From NCBI RefSeq assembly GCF_000003605.2, contig NW_003153007.1, positions 1 to 10,156 on the forward strand: a DNA stretch of 10,156 nt. The letters run 5' to 3'. The notes under the pieces were generated by a model. It was not told where the DNA came from and did not search any database. It was given only the letters and a program-made list of their open reading frames with translations. Position 1 is the stretch's first letter. Every line of letters begins with the position of its first letter. Made by a program: the position numbers and the translations under genes. The stretch is from Saccoglossus kowalevskii (lineage: Eukaryota; Hemichordata; Enteropneusta; Harrimaniidae). Shown here piece by piece: positions 1 to 9,060 of this stretch.

Positions 1-863
1 TCAGTTGGATGTCAATAGAGCAAAGCATACTGGGTATTAGTTTGAGTGGTTACTGACCTGAACTAGGTTTGTCAGTTGGAATGTCAATAGAGCAAAGCAT
101 ACTGGGTAATAGTTTGAGTGGTTACTGACCTGAACTAGGTTTGTCAGTTGGAATGTCAATAGAGCAAAGCATACTGGGTATTAGTTTGAATGGTTACTGA
201 CCAGAACTAGGTTTGTCAGTTGGAATGTCAATAGAGCAAAGCATACTGGGTAATAGTTTGAGTGGTTACTGACCTGAACTAGGTTTGTCAGTTGGAATGT
301 CAATAGAGCAAAGCATACTGGGTATTAGTTTGAGTGGTTACTGACCTGAACTAGGTTTGTCAGTTGGAATGTCAATAGAGCAAAGCATACTGGGTATTAG
401 TTTGAGTGGTTACTGACCTGAACTAGGTTTGTCAGTTGGAATGTCAATAGAGCAAAGCATACTGGGTATTAGTTTGAGTGGTTACTGACCTGAACTAGGT
501 TTGTCAGTTGGAATGTCAATAGAGCAAAGCATACTGGGTATTAGTTTGAATGGTTACTGACCAGAACTAGGTTTGTCAGTTGGAATGTCAATAGAGCAAA
601 GCATACTGGGTAATAGTTTGAGTGGTTACTGACCTGAACTAGGTTTGTCAGTTGGAATGTCAATAGAGCAAAGCATACTGGGTATTAGTTTGAGTGGTTA
701 CTGACCTGAACTAGGTTTGTCAGTTGGAATGTCAATAGAGCAAAGCATACTGGGTATTAGTTTGAGTGGTTACTGACCTGAACTAGGTTTGTCAGTTGGA
801 ATGTCAATAGAGCAAAGCATACTGGGTATTAGTTTGAGTGGTTACTGACCTGAACTAGGTTTG
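1..863. repeat. Left sub-array of A, B and C monomers
   Basis: Monomers 1-12 read A-B-C-B-A-A-A-C-B-A-A-A. None has 29C, 54T or 65C, which dominate the next stretch, so the change at 864 is a variant-content boundary without any change of phase. The first monomer lacks one a in the run at positions 9-10 and is 71 bp long. The same A/B/C palette returns at 7837-9335, suggesting that the two ends share a more recent origin with each other than with the middle. That relation is inferred from variant types only. Confidence 0.85.
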
Positions 864-909
864 TCAGTTGGAATGTCAATAGAGCAAAGCATACTGGGTA
901 TTAGTTTGA
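110..909. repeat. 360-bp (five-monomer) tandem duplication, order C-B-A-A-A
   Basis: Bases 110-549 match 470-909 exactly at an offset of 360 bp, so the five-monomer order C-B-A-A-A at 144-503 is repeated at 504-863. The match is broken on the left by the 38A/38T difference at 109 versus 469, and on the right by 47A versus 47G at 550 versus 910. This gives about 2.2 copies of a 360-bp higher-order unit. An identical tandem copy implies recent unequal exchange or conversion, or possibly an assembly duplication. Confidence 0.9.
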
Positions 910-1655
910 GTGGTTATTGACCTGAACCAGGTTTGTCAGTTGGAATGTCAATAGAGCAAAGCATACTGGGTATTATTTTGAGTGGTTACTGACCTGAACT
1001 AGGTTTGTCAGTTGGAATGTCAATAGAGCAAAGCACACTGGGTATTAGTTTGAGTGGTTATTGACCTGAACCAGGTTTGTCAGTTGGAATGTCAATAGAG
1101 CAAAGCATACTGGGTATTAGTTTGAGTGGTTACTGACCTGAACTAGGTTTGTCAGTTGGAATGTCAATAGAGCAAAGCACACTGGGTATTAGTTTGAGTG
1201 GTTATTAACCTGAACCAGGTTTGTCAGTTGGAATGTCAATAGAGCAAAGCATACTGGGTATTAGTTTGAATGGTTACTGACCTGAACCAGGTTTGTCAGT
1301 TGGAATGTCAATAGAGCAAAGCATACTGGGTATTAGTTTGAATGGTTACTGACCTGAACCAGGTTTGTCAGTTGGAATGTCAATAGAGCAAAGCATACTG
1401 GGTATTAGTTTGAATGGTTACTGACCTGAACCAGGTTTGTCAGTTGGAATGTCAATAGAGCAAAGCATACTGGGTATTAGTTTGAATGGTTACTGACCAG
1501 AACTAGGTTTGTCAGTTGGAATGTCAATAGAGCAAAGCATACTGGGTATTAGTTTGAGTGGTTACTGACCTGAACTAGGTTTGTCAGTTGGAATGTCAAT
1601 GGAGCAAAGCATACTGGGTATTAGTTTGAATGGTTACTGACCTGAACTAGGTTTG
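864..1655. repeat. Mixed D/E/F/G sub-array with a triple G run
   Basis: Monomers 13-23 read D-E-F-A-F-G-G-G-C-A-H. This is where 54T, 65C, 29C, 41T and 18G first appear. Monomer 17 (1152-1223) is an F type with a private g-to-a change at 1207. Three G monomers in a row (1224-1439) look like local amplification of one unit, since elsewhere a single G sits between F and C. The trailing G-C-A-H (1368-1655) is the standard pentamer order seen downstream. Confidence 0.85.
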
Positions 1656-2015
1656 TCAGTTGGAATGTCAATAGAGCAAAGCACACTGGGTATTAGTTTG
1701 AGTGGTTATTGACCTGAACCAGGTTTGTCAGTTGGAATGTCAATAGAGCAAAGCATACTGGGTATTAGTTTGAATGGTTACTGACCTGAACCAGGTTTGT
1801 CAGTTGGAATGTCAATAGAGCAAAGCATACTGGGTATTAGTTTGAATGGTTACTGACCAGAACTAGGTTTGTCAGTTGGAATGTCAATAGAGCAAAGCAT
1901 ACTGGGTATTAGTTTGAGTGGTTACTGACCTGAACTAGGTTTGTCAGTTGGAATGTCAATGGAGCAAAGCATACTGGGTATTAGTTTGAATGGTTACTGA
2001 CCTGAACTAGGTTTG
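1656..2015. repeat. Five-monomer higher-order unit F-G-C-A-H, copy 1
   Basis: Monomers 24-28 carry the order F-G-C-A-H, a 360-bp composite unit. The same order recurs at 3445-3804 and 4525-4884, and F-G-C-A followed by J occurs at 4885-5244. All these starts differ by multiples of five monomers (25, 40 and 45 units from this one). It is directly preceded by G-C-A-H at 1368-1655, itself five monomers earlier. Monomer 29, which follows, has a private t-to-a change at 2058. Confidence 0.85.
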
Positions 2016-2115
2016 TCAGTTGGAATGTCAATAGAGCAAAGCATACTGGGTATTAGTATGAGTGGTTACTGACCTGAACTAGGTTTGTCAGTTGGAATGT
2101 CAATAGAGCAAAGCA

Positions 2116-2806
2116 CACTGGGTATTAGTTTGAGTGGTTACTGACCTGAACTAGGTTTGTCAGTTGGAATGTCAATAGAGCAAAGCATACTGGGTATTAG
2201 TTTGAGTGGTTATTGACCTGAACCAGGTTTGTCAGTTGGAATGTCAATAGAGCAAAGCACACTGGGTATTAGTTTGAGTGGTTATTGACCTGAACCAGGT
2301 TTGTCAGTTGGAATGTCAATAGAGCAAAGCATACTGGGTATTAGTTTGAGTGGTTATTGACCTGAACCAGGTTTGTCAGTTGGAATGTCAATAGAGCAAA
2401 GCATACTGGGTATTAGTTTGAGTGGTTATTGACCTGAACCAGGTTTGTCAGTTGGAATGTCAATAGAGCAAAGCACACTGGGTATTAGTTTGAGTGGTTA
2501 TTGACCTGAACCAGGTTTGTCAGTTGGAATGTCAATAGAGCAAAGCATACTGGGTAATAGTTTGAGTGGTTACTGACCTGAACTAGGTTTGTCAGTTGGA
2601 ATGTCAATGGAGCAAAGCATACTGGGTATTAGTTTGAGTGGTTACTGACCTGAACTAGGTTTGTCAGTTGGAATGTCAATATAGCAAAGCATACTGGGTA
2701 TTAGTTTGAGTGGTTACTGACCTGAACTAGGTTTGTCAGTTGGAATGTCAATAGAGCAAAGCACACTGGGTATTAGTTTGAGTGGTTACTGACCTGAACT
2801 AGTTTG
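2116..2806. repeat. Long block D-F-D-D-F-B-J-A-I, copy 1
   Basis: Monomers 31-39 (2160-2806) read D-F-D-D-F-B-J-A-I. The same order is found at 9480-10127. Base by base, 2116-2681 equals 9436-10001. A single private g-to-t change at 2682 (copy 1 only) is followed by renewed identity up to the one-base loss near 2802. The left boundary is 29C versus 29T at 2115 versus 9435. Monomer 36 (2520-2591) is the only B type between 864 and 7836, so its presence inside the block makes shared ancestry with copy 2 more convincing than coincidence of common types. Confidence 0.9.
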
Positions 2807-2940
2807 TCAGTTGGAATGTCAATAGAGCAAAGCACACTGGGTATAGTTTGATGGCCTGACTAGTTTGTCAGTTGGAAATGTCAATAGAGCAAAGCATACT
2901 GGGTATTAGTTTGAATGGTTACTGACCAGAACTAGGTTTG
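2736..2940. repeat. Three damaged monomers: local break in the 72-bp rhythm
   Basis: Monomer 39 lost one g of the gg at positions 67-68 (71 bp). Monomer 40 (2807-2867) is 61 bp, with five separate deletions of 1, 1, 7, 1 and 1 bases in its second half, and it is the most degenerate unit in the window. Monomer 41 (2868-2940) gained one a in the aa at positions 9-10 (73 bp). Monomers 39 and 40 share both 29C and the same lost g, so one probably derives from the other. The one-base losses fall mostly in short runs, a pattern also produced by uncorrected long-read errors, so a real decayed unit and an assembly seam are both possible. Confidence 0.88.
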
Positions 2941-3340
2941 TCAGTTGGAATGTCAATAGAGCAAAGCATACTGGGTATTAGTTTGAGTGGTTACTGACCT
3001 GAACTAGGTTTGTCAGTTGGAATGTCAATGGAGCAAAGCATACTGGGTATTAGTTTGAGTGGTTACTGACCTGAACTAGGTTTGTCAGTTGGAATGTCAA
3101 TAGAGCAAAGCATACTGGGTATTAGTTTGAGTGGTTACTGACCTGAACTAGGTTTGTCAGTTGGAATGTCAATGGAGCAAAGCATACTGGGTATTAGTTT
3201 GAATGGTTACTGACCTGAACTAGGTTTGTCAGTTGGAATGTCAATAGAGCAAAGCATACTGGGTATTAGTTTGAGTGGTTACTGACCTGAACTAGGTTTG
3301 TCAGTTGGAATGTCAATAGAGCAAAGCATACTGGGTATTA
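2877..3340. repeat. Block C-A-J-A-H-A, copy 1
   Basis: Monomers 41-46 read C-A-J-A-H-A. Bases 2877-3340 match 5037-5500 exactly at an offset of 2160 bp, which is 30 monomers or six pentamers. The left limit is the inserted a in monomer 41; the right limit is 41G versus 41T at 3341 versus 5501. Here the block is followed by D-F, whereas copy 2 has one E monomer before D-F, a one-unit insertion or deletion difference. Confidence 0.88.
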
Positions 3341-3922
3341 GTTTGAGTGGTTATTGACCTGAACCAGGTTTGTCAGTTGGAATGTCAATAGAGCAAAGCA
3401 CACTGGGTATTAGTTTGAGTGGTTATTGACCTGAACCAGGTTTGTCAGTTGGAATGTCAATAGAGCAAAGCACACTGGGTATTAGTTTGAGTGGTTATTG
3501 ACCTGAACCAGGTTTGTCAGTTGGAATGTCAATAGAGCAAAGCATACTGGGTATTAGTTTGAATGGTTACTGACCTGAACCAGGTTTGTCAGTTGGAATG
3601 TCAATAGAGCAAAGCATACTGGGTATTAGTTTGAATGGTTACTGACCAGAACTAGGTTTGTCAGTTGGAATGTCAATAGAGCAAAGCATACTGGGTATTA
3701 GTTTGAGTGGTTACTGACCTGAACTAGGTTTGTCAGTTGGAATGTCAATGGAGCAAAGCATACTGGGTATTAGTTTGAATGGTTACTGACCTGAACTAGG
3801 TTTGTCAGTTGGAATGTCAATAGAGCAAAGCACACTGGGTATTAGTTTGAGTGGTTATTGACCTGAACCAGGTTTGTCAGTTGGAATGTCAATAGAGCAA
3901 AGCATACTGGGTATTAGTTTGA
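3222..3922. repeat. Block A-D-F-F-G-C-A-H-F, copy 1 (includes pentamer copy 2)
   Basis: Monomers 46-54 read A-D-F-F-G-C-A-H-F. Bases 3222-3922 match 4302-5002 without a difference (701 bp) at an offset of 1080 bp, or 15 monomers. The limits are 65T/65C at 3221 versus 4301 and 47G/47A at 3923 versus 5003. It contains the F-G-C-A-H pentamer at 3445-3804. Exact identity over 701 bp, against about 2% average spread among monomers, indicates recent copying. Confidence 0.9.
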
Positions 3923-4308
3923 GTGGTTACTGACCTGAACTAGGTTTGTCAGTTGGAATGTCAATAGAGCAAAGCACACTGGGTATTAGTTTGAGTGGTT
4001 ATTGACCTGAACCAGGTTTGTCAGTTGGAATGTCAATAGAGCAAAGCATACTGGGTATTAGTTTGAGTGGTTATTGACCTGAACCAGGTTTGTCAGTTGG
4101 AATGTCAATAGAGCAAAGCATACTGGGTATTATTTTGAGTGGTTACTGACCTGAACTAGGTTTGTCAGTTGGAATGTCAATAGAGCAAAGCACACTGGGT
4201 ATTAGTTTGAGTGGTTATTGACCTGAACCAGGTTTGTCAGTTGGAATGTCAATAGAGCAAAGCACACTGGGTATTAGTTTGAGTGGTTATTGACCTGAAC
4301 CAGGTTTG
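3877..4308. repeat. Spacer of monomers A-F-D-E-F-F between two long duplicates
   Basis: Monomers 55-60 read A-F-D-E-F-F and separate the two A-D-F-F-G-C-A-H-F blocks, overlapping the end of copy 1 by about 46 bp. The E monomer (41T) at 4093-4164 follows a D, as in three of the other four E occurrences. No five-monomer repetition is evident inside this stretch. Confidence 0.8.
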
Positions 4309-5002
4309 TCAGTTGGAATGTCAATAGAGCAAAGCATACTGGGTATTAGTTTGAGTGGTTACTGACCTGAACTAGGTTTGTCAGTTGGAATGTCAATAGA
4401 GCAAAGCATACTGGGTATTAGTTTGAGTGGTTATTGACCTGAACCAGGTTTGTCAGTTGGAATGTCAATAGAGCAAAGCACACTGGGTATTAGTTTGAGT
4501 GGTTATTGACCTGAACCAGGTTTGTCAGTTGGAATGTCAATAGAGCAAAGCACACTGGGTATTAGTTTGAGTGGTTATTGACCTGAACCAGGTTTGTCAG
4601 TTGGAATGTCAATAGAGCAAAGCATACTGGGTATTAGTTTGAATGGTTACTGACCTGAACCAGGTTTGTCAGTTGGAATGTCAATAGAGCAAAGCATACT
4701 GGGTATTAGTTTGAATGGTTACTGACCAGAACTAGGTTTGTCAGTTGGAATGTCAATAGAGCAAAGCATACTGGGTATTAGTTTGAGTGGTTACTGACCT
4801 GAACTAGGTTTGTCAGTTGGAATGTCAATGGAGCAAAGCATACTGGGTATTAGTTTGAATGGTTACTGACCTGAACTAGGTTTGTCAGTTGGAATGTCAA
4901 TAGAGCAAAGCACACTGGGTATTAGTTTGAGTGGTTATTGACCTGAACCAGGTTTGTCAGTTGGAATGTCAATAGAGCAAAGCATACTGGGTATTAGTTT
5001 GA
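4302..5002. repeat. Block A-D-F-F-G-C-A-H-F, copy 2 (includes pentamer copy 3)
   Basis: Monomers 61-69 repeat the order of monomers 46-54, identical over 701 bp to 3222-3922. Its F-G-C-A-H pentamer lies at 4525-4884. After the shared final F, this copy continues into a second pentamer (G-C-A-J), while copy 1 continues with A-F-D. The difference places an exchange breakpoint near 5003. Confidence 0.9.
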
Positions 5003-5218
5003 ATGGTTACTGACCTGAACCAGGTTTGTCAGTTGGAATGTCAATAGAGCAAAGCATACTGGGTATTAGTTTGAATGGTTACTGACCAGAACTAGGTTTG
5101 TCAGTTGGAATGTCAATAGAGCAAAGCATACTGGGTATTAGTTTGAGTGGTTACTGACCTGAACTAGGTTTGTCAGTTGGAATGTCAATGGAGCAAAGCA
5201 TACTGGGTATTAGTTTGA
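4518..5218. repeat. 360-bp tandem duplication of the F-G-C-A pentamer
   Basis: Bases 4518-4858 equal 4878-5218 at an offset of 360 bp, giving F-G-C-A-H at 4525-4884 followed directly by F-G-C-A-J at 4885-5244. The match ends on the right where 47A (H) meets 47G (J), at 4859 versus 5219, and on the left at the 65C/65T difference at 4517 versus 4877. This is the second of three adjacent duplications in the window with exactly the five-monomer step. Confidence 0.88.
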
Positions 5219-5500
5219 GTGGTTACTGACCTGAACTAGGTTTGTCAGTTGGAATGTCAATAGAGCAAAGCATACTGGGTATTAGTTTGAGTGGTTACTG
5301 ACCTGAACTAGGTTTGTCAGTTGGAATGTCAATGGAGCAAAGCATACTGGGTATTAGTTTGAATGGTTACTGACCTGAACTAGGTTTGTCAGTTGGAATG
5401 TCAATAGAGCAAAGCATACTGGGTATTAGTTTGAGTGGTTACTGACCTGAACTAGGTTTGTCAGTTGGAATGTCAATAGAGCAAAGCATACTGGGTATTA
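5037..5500. repeat. Block C-A-J-A-H-A, copy 2
   Basis: Monomers 71-76 repeat the order of monomers 41-46 and match 2877-3340 exactly over 464 bp, 2160 bp away. In this copy the leading C monomer is a full 72 bp, so the extra base in monomer 41 is private to copy 1. It lies directly after the tandem pentamers and is followed by a lone E monomer at 5461-5532. Confidence 0.88.
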
Positions 5501-5820
5501 TTTTGAGTGGTTACTGACCTGAACTAGGTTTGTCAGTTGGAATGTCAATAGAGCAAAGCATACTGGGTATTAGTTTGAGTGGTTATTGACCTGAACCAGG
5601 TTTGTCAGTTGGAATGTCAATAGAGCAAAGCACACTGGGTATTAGTTTGAGTGGTTATTGACCTGAACCAGGTTTGTCAGTTGGAATGTCAATAGAGCAA
5701 AGCATACTGGGTATTAGTTTGAGTGGTTATTGACCTGAACCAGGTTTGTCAGTTGGAATGTCAATAGAGCAAAGCATACTGGGTATTAGTTTGAGTGGTT
5801 ATTGACCTGAACCAGGTTTG
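5461..5820. repeat. Monomers E-D-F-D-D
   Basis: Monomers 77-81. The E unit (5461-5532) follows an A, unlike the other four E units, which follow a D. The next four, D-F-D-D (5533-5820), have the same order as 2160-2447 and 9480-9767. This is the right-hand end of the part of the array rich in 29C. Confidence 0.8.
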
Positions 5821-7476
5821 TCAGTTGGAATGTCAATGGAGTAAAGCATACTGGGTATTAGTTTGAGTGGTTACTGACCTGAACTAGGTTTGTCAGTTGG
5901 AATGTCAATAGAGCAAAGCATACTGGGTATTAGTTTGAGTGGTTACTGACCTGAACTAGGTTTGTCAGTTGGAATGTCAATAGAGCAAAGCATACTGGGT
6001 ATTAGTTTGAGTGGTTACTGACCTGAACTAGGTTTGTCAGTTGGAATGTCAATGGAGCAAAGCATACTGGGTATTAGTTTGAGTGGTTACTGACCTGAAC
6101 TAGGTTTGTCAGTTGGAATGTCAATAGAGCAAAGCATACTGGGTATTAGTTTGAGTGGTTACTGACCTGAACTAGGTTTGTCAGTTGGAATGTCAATAGA
6201 GCAAAGCATACTGGGTATTAGTTTGAGTGGTTACTGACCTGAACTAGGTTTGTCAGTTGGAATGTCAATAGAGCAAAGCATACTGGGTATTAGTTTGAGT
6301 GGTTACTGACCTGAACTAGGTTTGTCAGTTGGAATGTCAATAGAGCAAAGCATACTGGGTATTAGTTTGAGTGGTTACTGACCTGAACTAGGTTTGTCAG
6401 TTGGAATGTCAATAGAGCAAAGCATACTGGGTATTAGTTTGAGTGGTTACTGACCTGAACTAGGTTTGTCAGTTGGAATGTCAATAGAGCAAAGCATACT
6501 GGGTATTAGTTTGAGTGGTTATTGACCTGAACCAGGTTTGTCAGTTGGAATGTCAATAGAGCAAAGCATACTGGGTATTATTTTGAGTGGTTACTGACCT
6601 GAACTAGGTTTGTCAGTTGGAATGTCAATAGAGCAAAGCATACTGGGTATTAGTTTGAGTGGTTACTGACCTGAACTAGGTTTGTCAGTTGGAATGTCAA
6701 TAGAGCAAAGCATACTGGGTATTAGTTTGAGTGGTTATTGACCTGAACTAGGTTTGTCAGTTGGAATGTCAATAGAGCAAAGCATACTGGGTATTAGTTT
6801 GAGTGGTTACTGACCTGAACTAGGTTTGTCAGTTGGAATGTCAATAGAGCAAAGCATACTGGGTATTAGTTTGAGTGGTTACTGACCTGAACTAGGTTTG
6901 TCAGTTGGAATGTCAATAGAGCAAAGCATACTGGGTATTAGTTTGAGTGGTTATTGACCTGAACCAGGTTTGTCAGTTGGAATGTCAATAGAGCAAAGCA
7001 TACTGGGTATTATTTTGAGTGGTTACTGACCTGAACTAGGTTTGTCAGTTGGAATGTCAATAGAGCAAAGCATACTGGGTATTAGTTTGAGTGGTTATTG
7101 ACCTGAACCAGGTTTGTCAGTTGGAATGTCAATAGAGCAAAGCATACTGGGTATTAGTTTGAGTGGTTATTGACCTGAACTAGGTTTGTCAGTTGGAATG
7201 TCAATGGAGCAAAGCATACTGGGTATTAGTTTGAGTGGTTATTGACCTGAACCAGGTTTGTCAGTTGGAATGTCAATAGAGCAAAGCATACTGGGTATTA
7301 GTTTGAGTGGTTATTGACCTGAACTAGGTTTGTCAGTTGGAATGTCAATAGAGCAAAGCATACTGGGTATTAGTTTGAGTGGTTATTGACCTGAACCAGG
7401 TTTGTCAGTTGGAATGTCAATAGAGCAAAGCATACTGGGTATTAGTTTGAGTGGTTACTGACCTGAACTAGGTTTG
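5821..7476. repeat. Homogeneous sub-array of A monomers with D, E, K, J and L
   Basis: Monomers 82-104 read J-A-A-J-A-A-A-A-A-D-E-A-K-A-A-D-E-D-K-L-K-D-A. None carries 29C, 38A, 47A or 60A, unlike every other region of similar length. K monomers (54T with 65T) occur only here (6685, 7117 and 7261 starts) and separate two changes that otherwise nearly always travel together. The first unit has a private c-to-t change at 5842. A run of five A units lies at 6109-6468. D-E pairs occur at 6469-6612 and 6901-7044. Confidence 0.85.
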
Positions 7477-7836
7477 TCAGTTGGAATGTCAATAGAGCAA
7501 AGCACACTGGGTATTAGTTTGAATGGTTACTGACCTGAACTAGGTTTGTCAGTTGGAATGTCAATAGAGCAAAGCACACTGGGTATTAGTTTGAATGGTT
7601 ACTGACCTGAACTAGGTTTGTCAGTTGGAATGTCAATGGAGCAAAGCATACTGGGTATTAGTTTGAGTGGTTACTGACCTGAACTAGGTTTGTCAGTTGG
7701 AATGTCAATGGAGCAAAGCACACTGGGTATTAGTTTGAGTGGTTACTGACCTGAACTAGGTTTGTCAGTTGGAATGTCAATAGAGCAAAGCATACTGGGT
7801 ATTAGTTTGAGTGGTTACTGACCTGAACTAGGTTTG
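7477..7836. repeat. Short patch of M, J and N monomers
   Basis: Monomers 105-109 read M-M-J-N-A. M (29C with 47A, two identical units at 7477-7620) and N (18G with 29C, 7693-7764) occur nowhere else in the window. These combinations bring together variants that are otherwise carried on separate monomer types, as expected of recombinant units at a junction between two differently homogenised parts of an array. Confidence 0.82.
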
Positions 7837-8665
7837 TCAGTTGGAATGTCAATAGAGCAAAGCATACTGGGTAATAGTTTGAGTGGTTACTGACCTGAAC
7901 TAGGTTTGTCAGTTGGAATGTCAATAGAGCAAAGCATACTGGGTAATAGTTTGAGTGGTTATTGACCTGAACCAGGTTTGTCAGTTGGAATGTCAATAGA
8001 GCAAAGCATACTGGGTATTAGTTTGAGTGGTTACTGACCTGAACTAGGTTTGTCAGTTGGAATGTCAATAGAGCAAAGCATACTGGGTATTAGTTTGAAT
8101 GGTTACTGACCAGAACTAGGTTTGTCAGTTGGAATGTCAATAGAGCAAAGCATACTGGGTAATAGTTTGAGTGGTTACTGACCTGAACTAGGTTTGTCAG
8201 TTGGAATGTCAATAGAGCAAAGCATACTGGGTAATAGTTTGAGTGGTTACTGACCTGAACTAGGTTTGTCAGTTGGAATGTCAATAGAGCAAAGCATACT
8301 GGGTAATAGTTTGAGTGGTTATTGACCTGAACCAGGTTTGTCAGTTGGAATGTCAATAGAGCAAAGCATACTGGGTATTAGTTTGAGTGGTTACTGACCT
8401 GAACTAGGTTTGTCAGTTGGAATGTCAATAGAGCAAAGCATACTGGGTATTAGTTTGAATGGTTACTGACCAGAACTAGGTTTGTCAGTTGGAATGTCAA
8501 TAGAGCAAAGCATACTGGGTAATAGTTTGAGTGGTTACTGACCTGAACTAGGTTTGTCAGTTGGAATGTCAATAGAGCAAAGCATACTGGGTAATAGTTT
8601 GAGTGGTTACTGACCTGAACTAGGTTTGTCAGTTGGAATGTCAATAGAGCAAAGCATACTGGGTA
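7803..8665. repeat. 360-bp tandem duplication, order B-O-A-C-B
   Basis: Bases 7803-8305 equal 8163-8665 at an offset of 360 bp, about 2.4 copies. The five-monomer order B-O-A-C-B lies at 7837-8196 and 8197-8556. Limits are 38T/38A at 7802 versus 8162 and 38A/38T at 8306 versus 8666. O monomers (38A with 54T and 65C) occur only here. Because 38A changes the only stop of one minus-strand frame, runs of B and O units make short open frames (for example 8090-8356 on the minus strand); these are by-products of the repeat. Confidence 0.9.
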
Positions 8666-8988
8666 TTAGTTTGAGTGGTTACTGACCTGAACTAGGTTTG
8701 TCAGTTGGAATGTCAATAGAGCAAAGCATACTGGGTAATAGTTTGAGTGGTTACTGACCTGAACTAGGTTTGTCAGTTGGAATGTCAATAGAGCAAAGCA
8801 TACTGGGTATTAGTTTGAGTGGTTACTGACCTGAACTAGGTTTGTCAGTTGGAATGTCAATAGAGCAAAGCATACTGGGTAATAGTTTGAGTGGTTACTG
8901 ACCTGAACTAGGTTTGTCAGTTGGAATGTCAATAGAGCAAAGCATACTGGGTATTAGTTTGAGTGGTTACTGACCTGAACTAGGTTTG
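8557..8988. repeat. Alternating B-A dimers, 144-bp period
   Basis: Monomers 120-125 read B-A-B-A-B-A, three copies of a two-monomer unit distinguished only by 38A versus 38T. This is a different local period (144 bp) from the 360-bp one just upstream. With a single diagnostic site per dimer the support is modest. Units 126 and 127 continue as A and B. Confidence 0.7.
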
Positions 8989-9060
8989 TCAGTTGGAATG
9001 TCAATAGAGCAAAGCATACTGGGTATTAGTTTGAGTGGTTACTGACCTGAACTAGGTTTG

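Noticed and set aside
1-71. Missing base near position 9 as an array boundary
   Set aside because: The rest of the first monomer is a normal A unit and the array runs on in phase. A one-base loss at the very edge is as likely to be a sequencing slip, and the left flank is not visible.
2798-2864. Paired ACTAGT sites at 2798-2803 and 2859-2864 as functional or insertion-site marks
   Set aside because: Both arise simply from the same one-base loss of g in the gg at monomer positions 67-68; no target-site duplication or inserted sequence is present.
7802-8644. Minus-strand frames of 64, 88 and 64 codons as genes for a 24-residue-repeat protein
   Set aside because: They begin at TTG, end at the repeat's own recurring stop, and exist only where B or O units are neighbours. 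The sequence outside them is the same satellite. No start context or codon bias supports coding.
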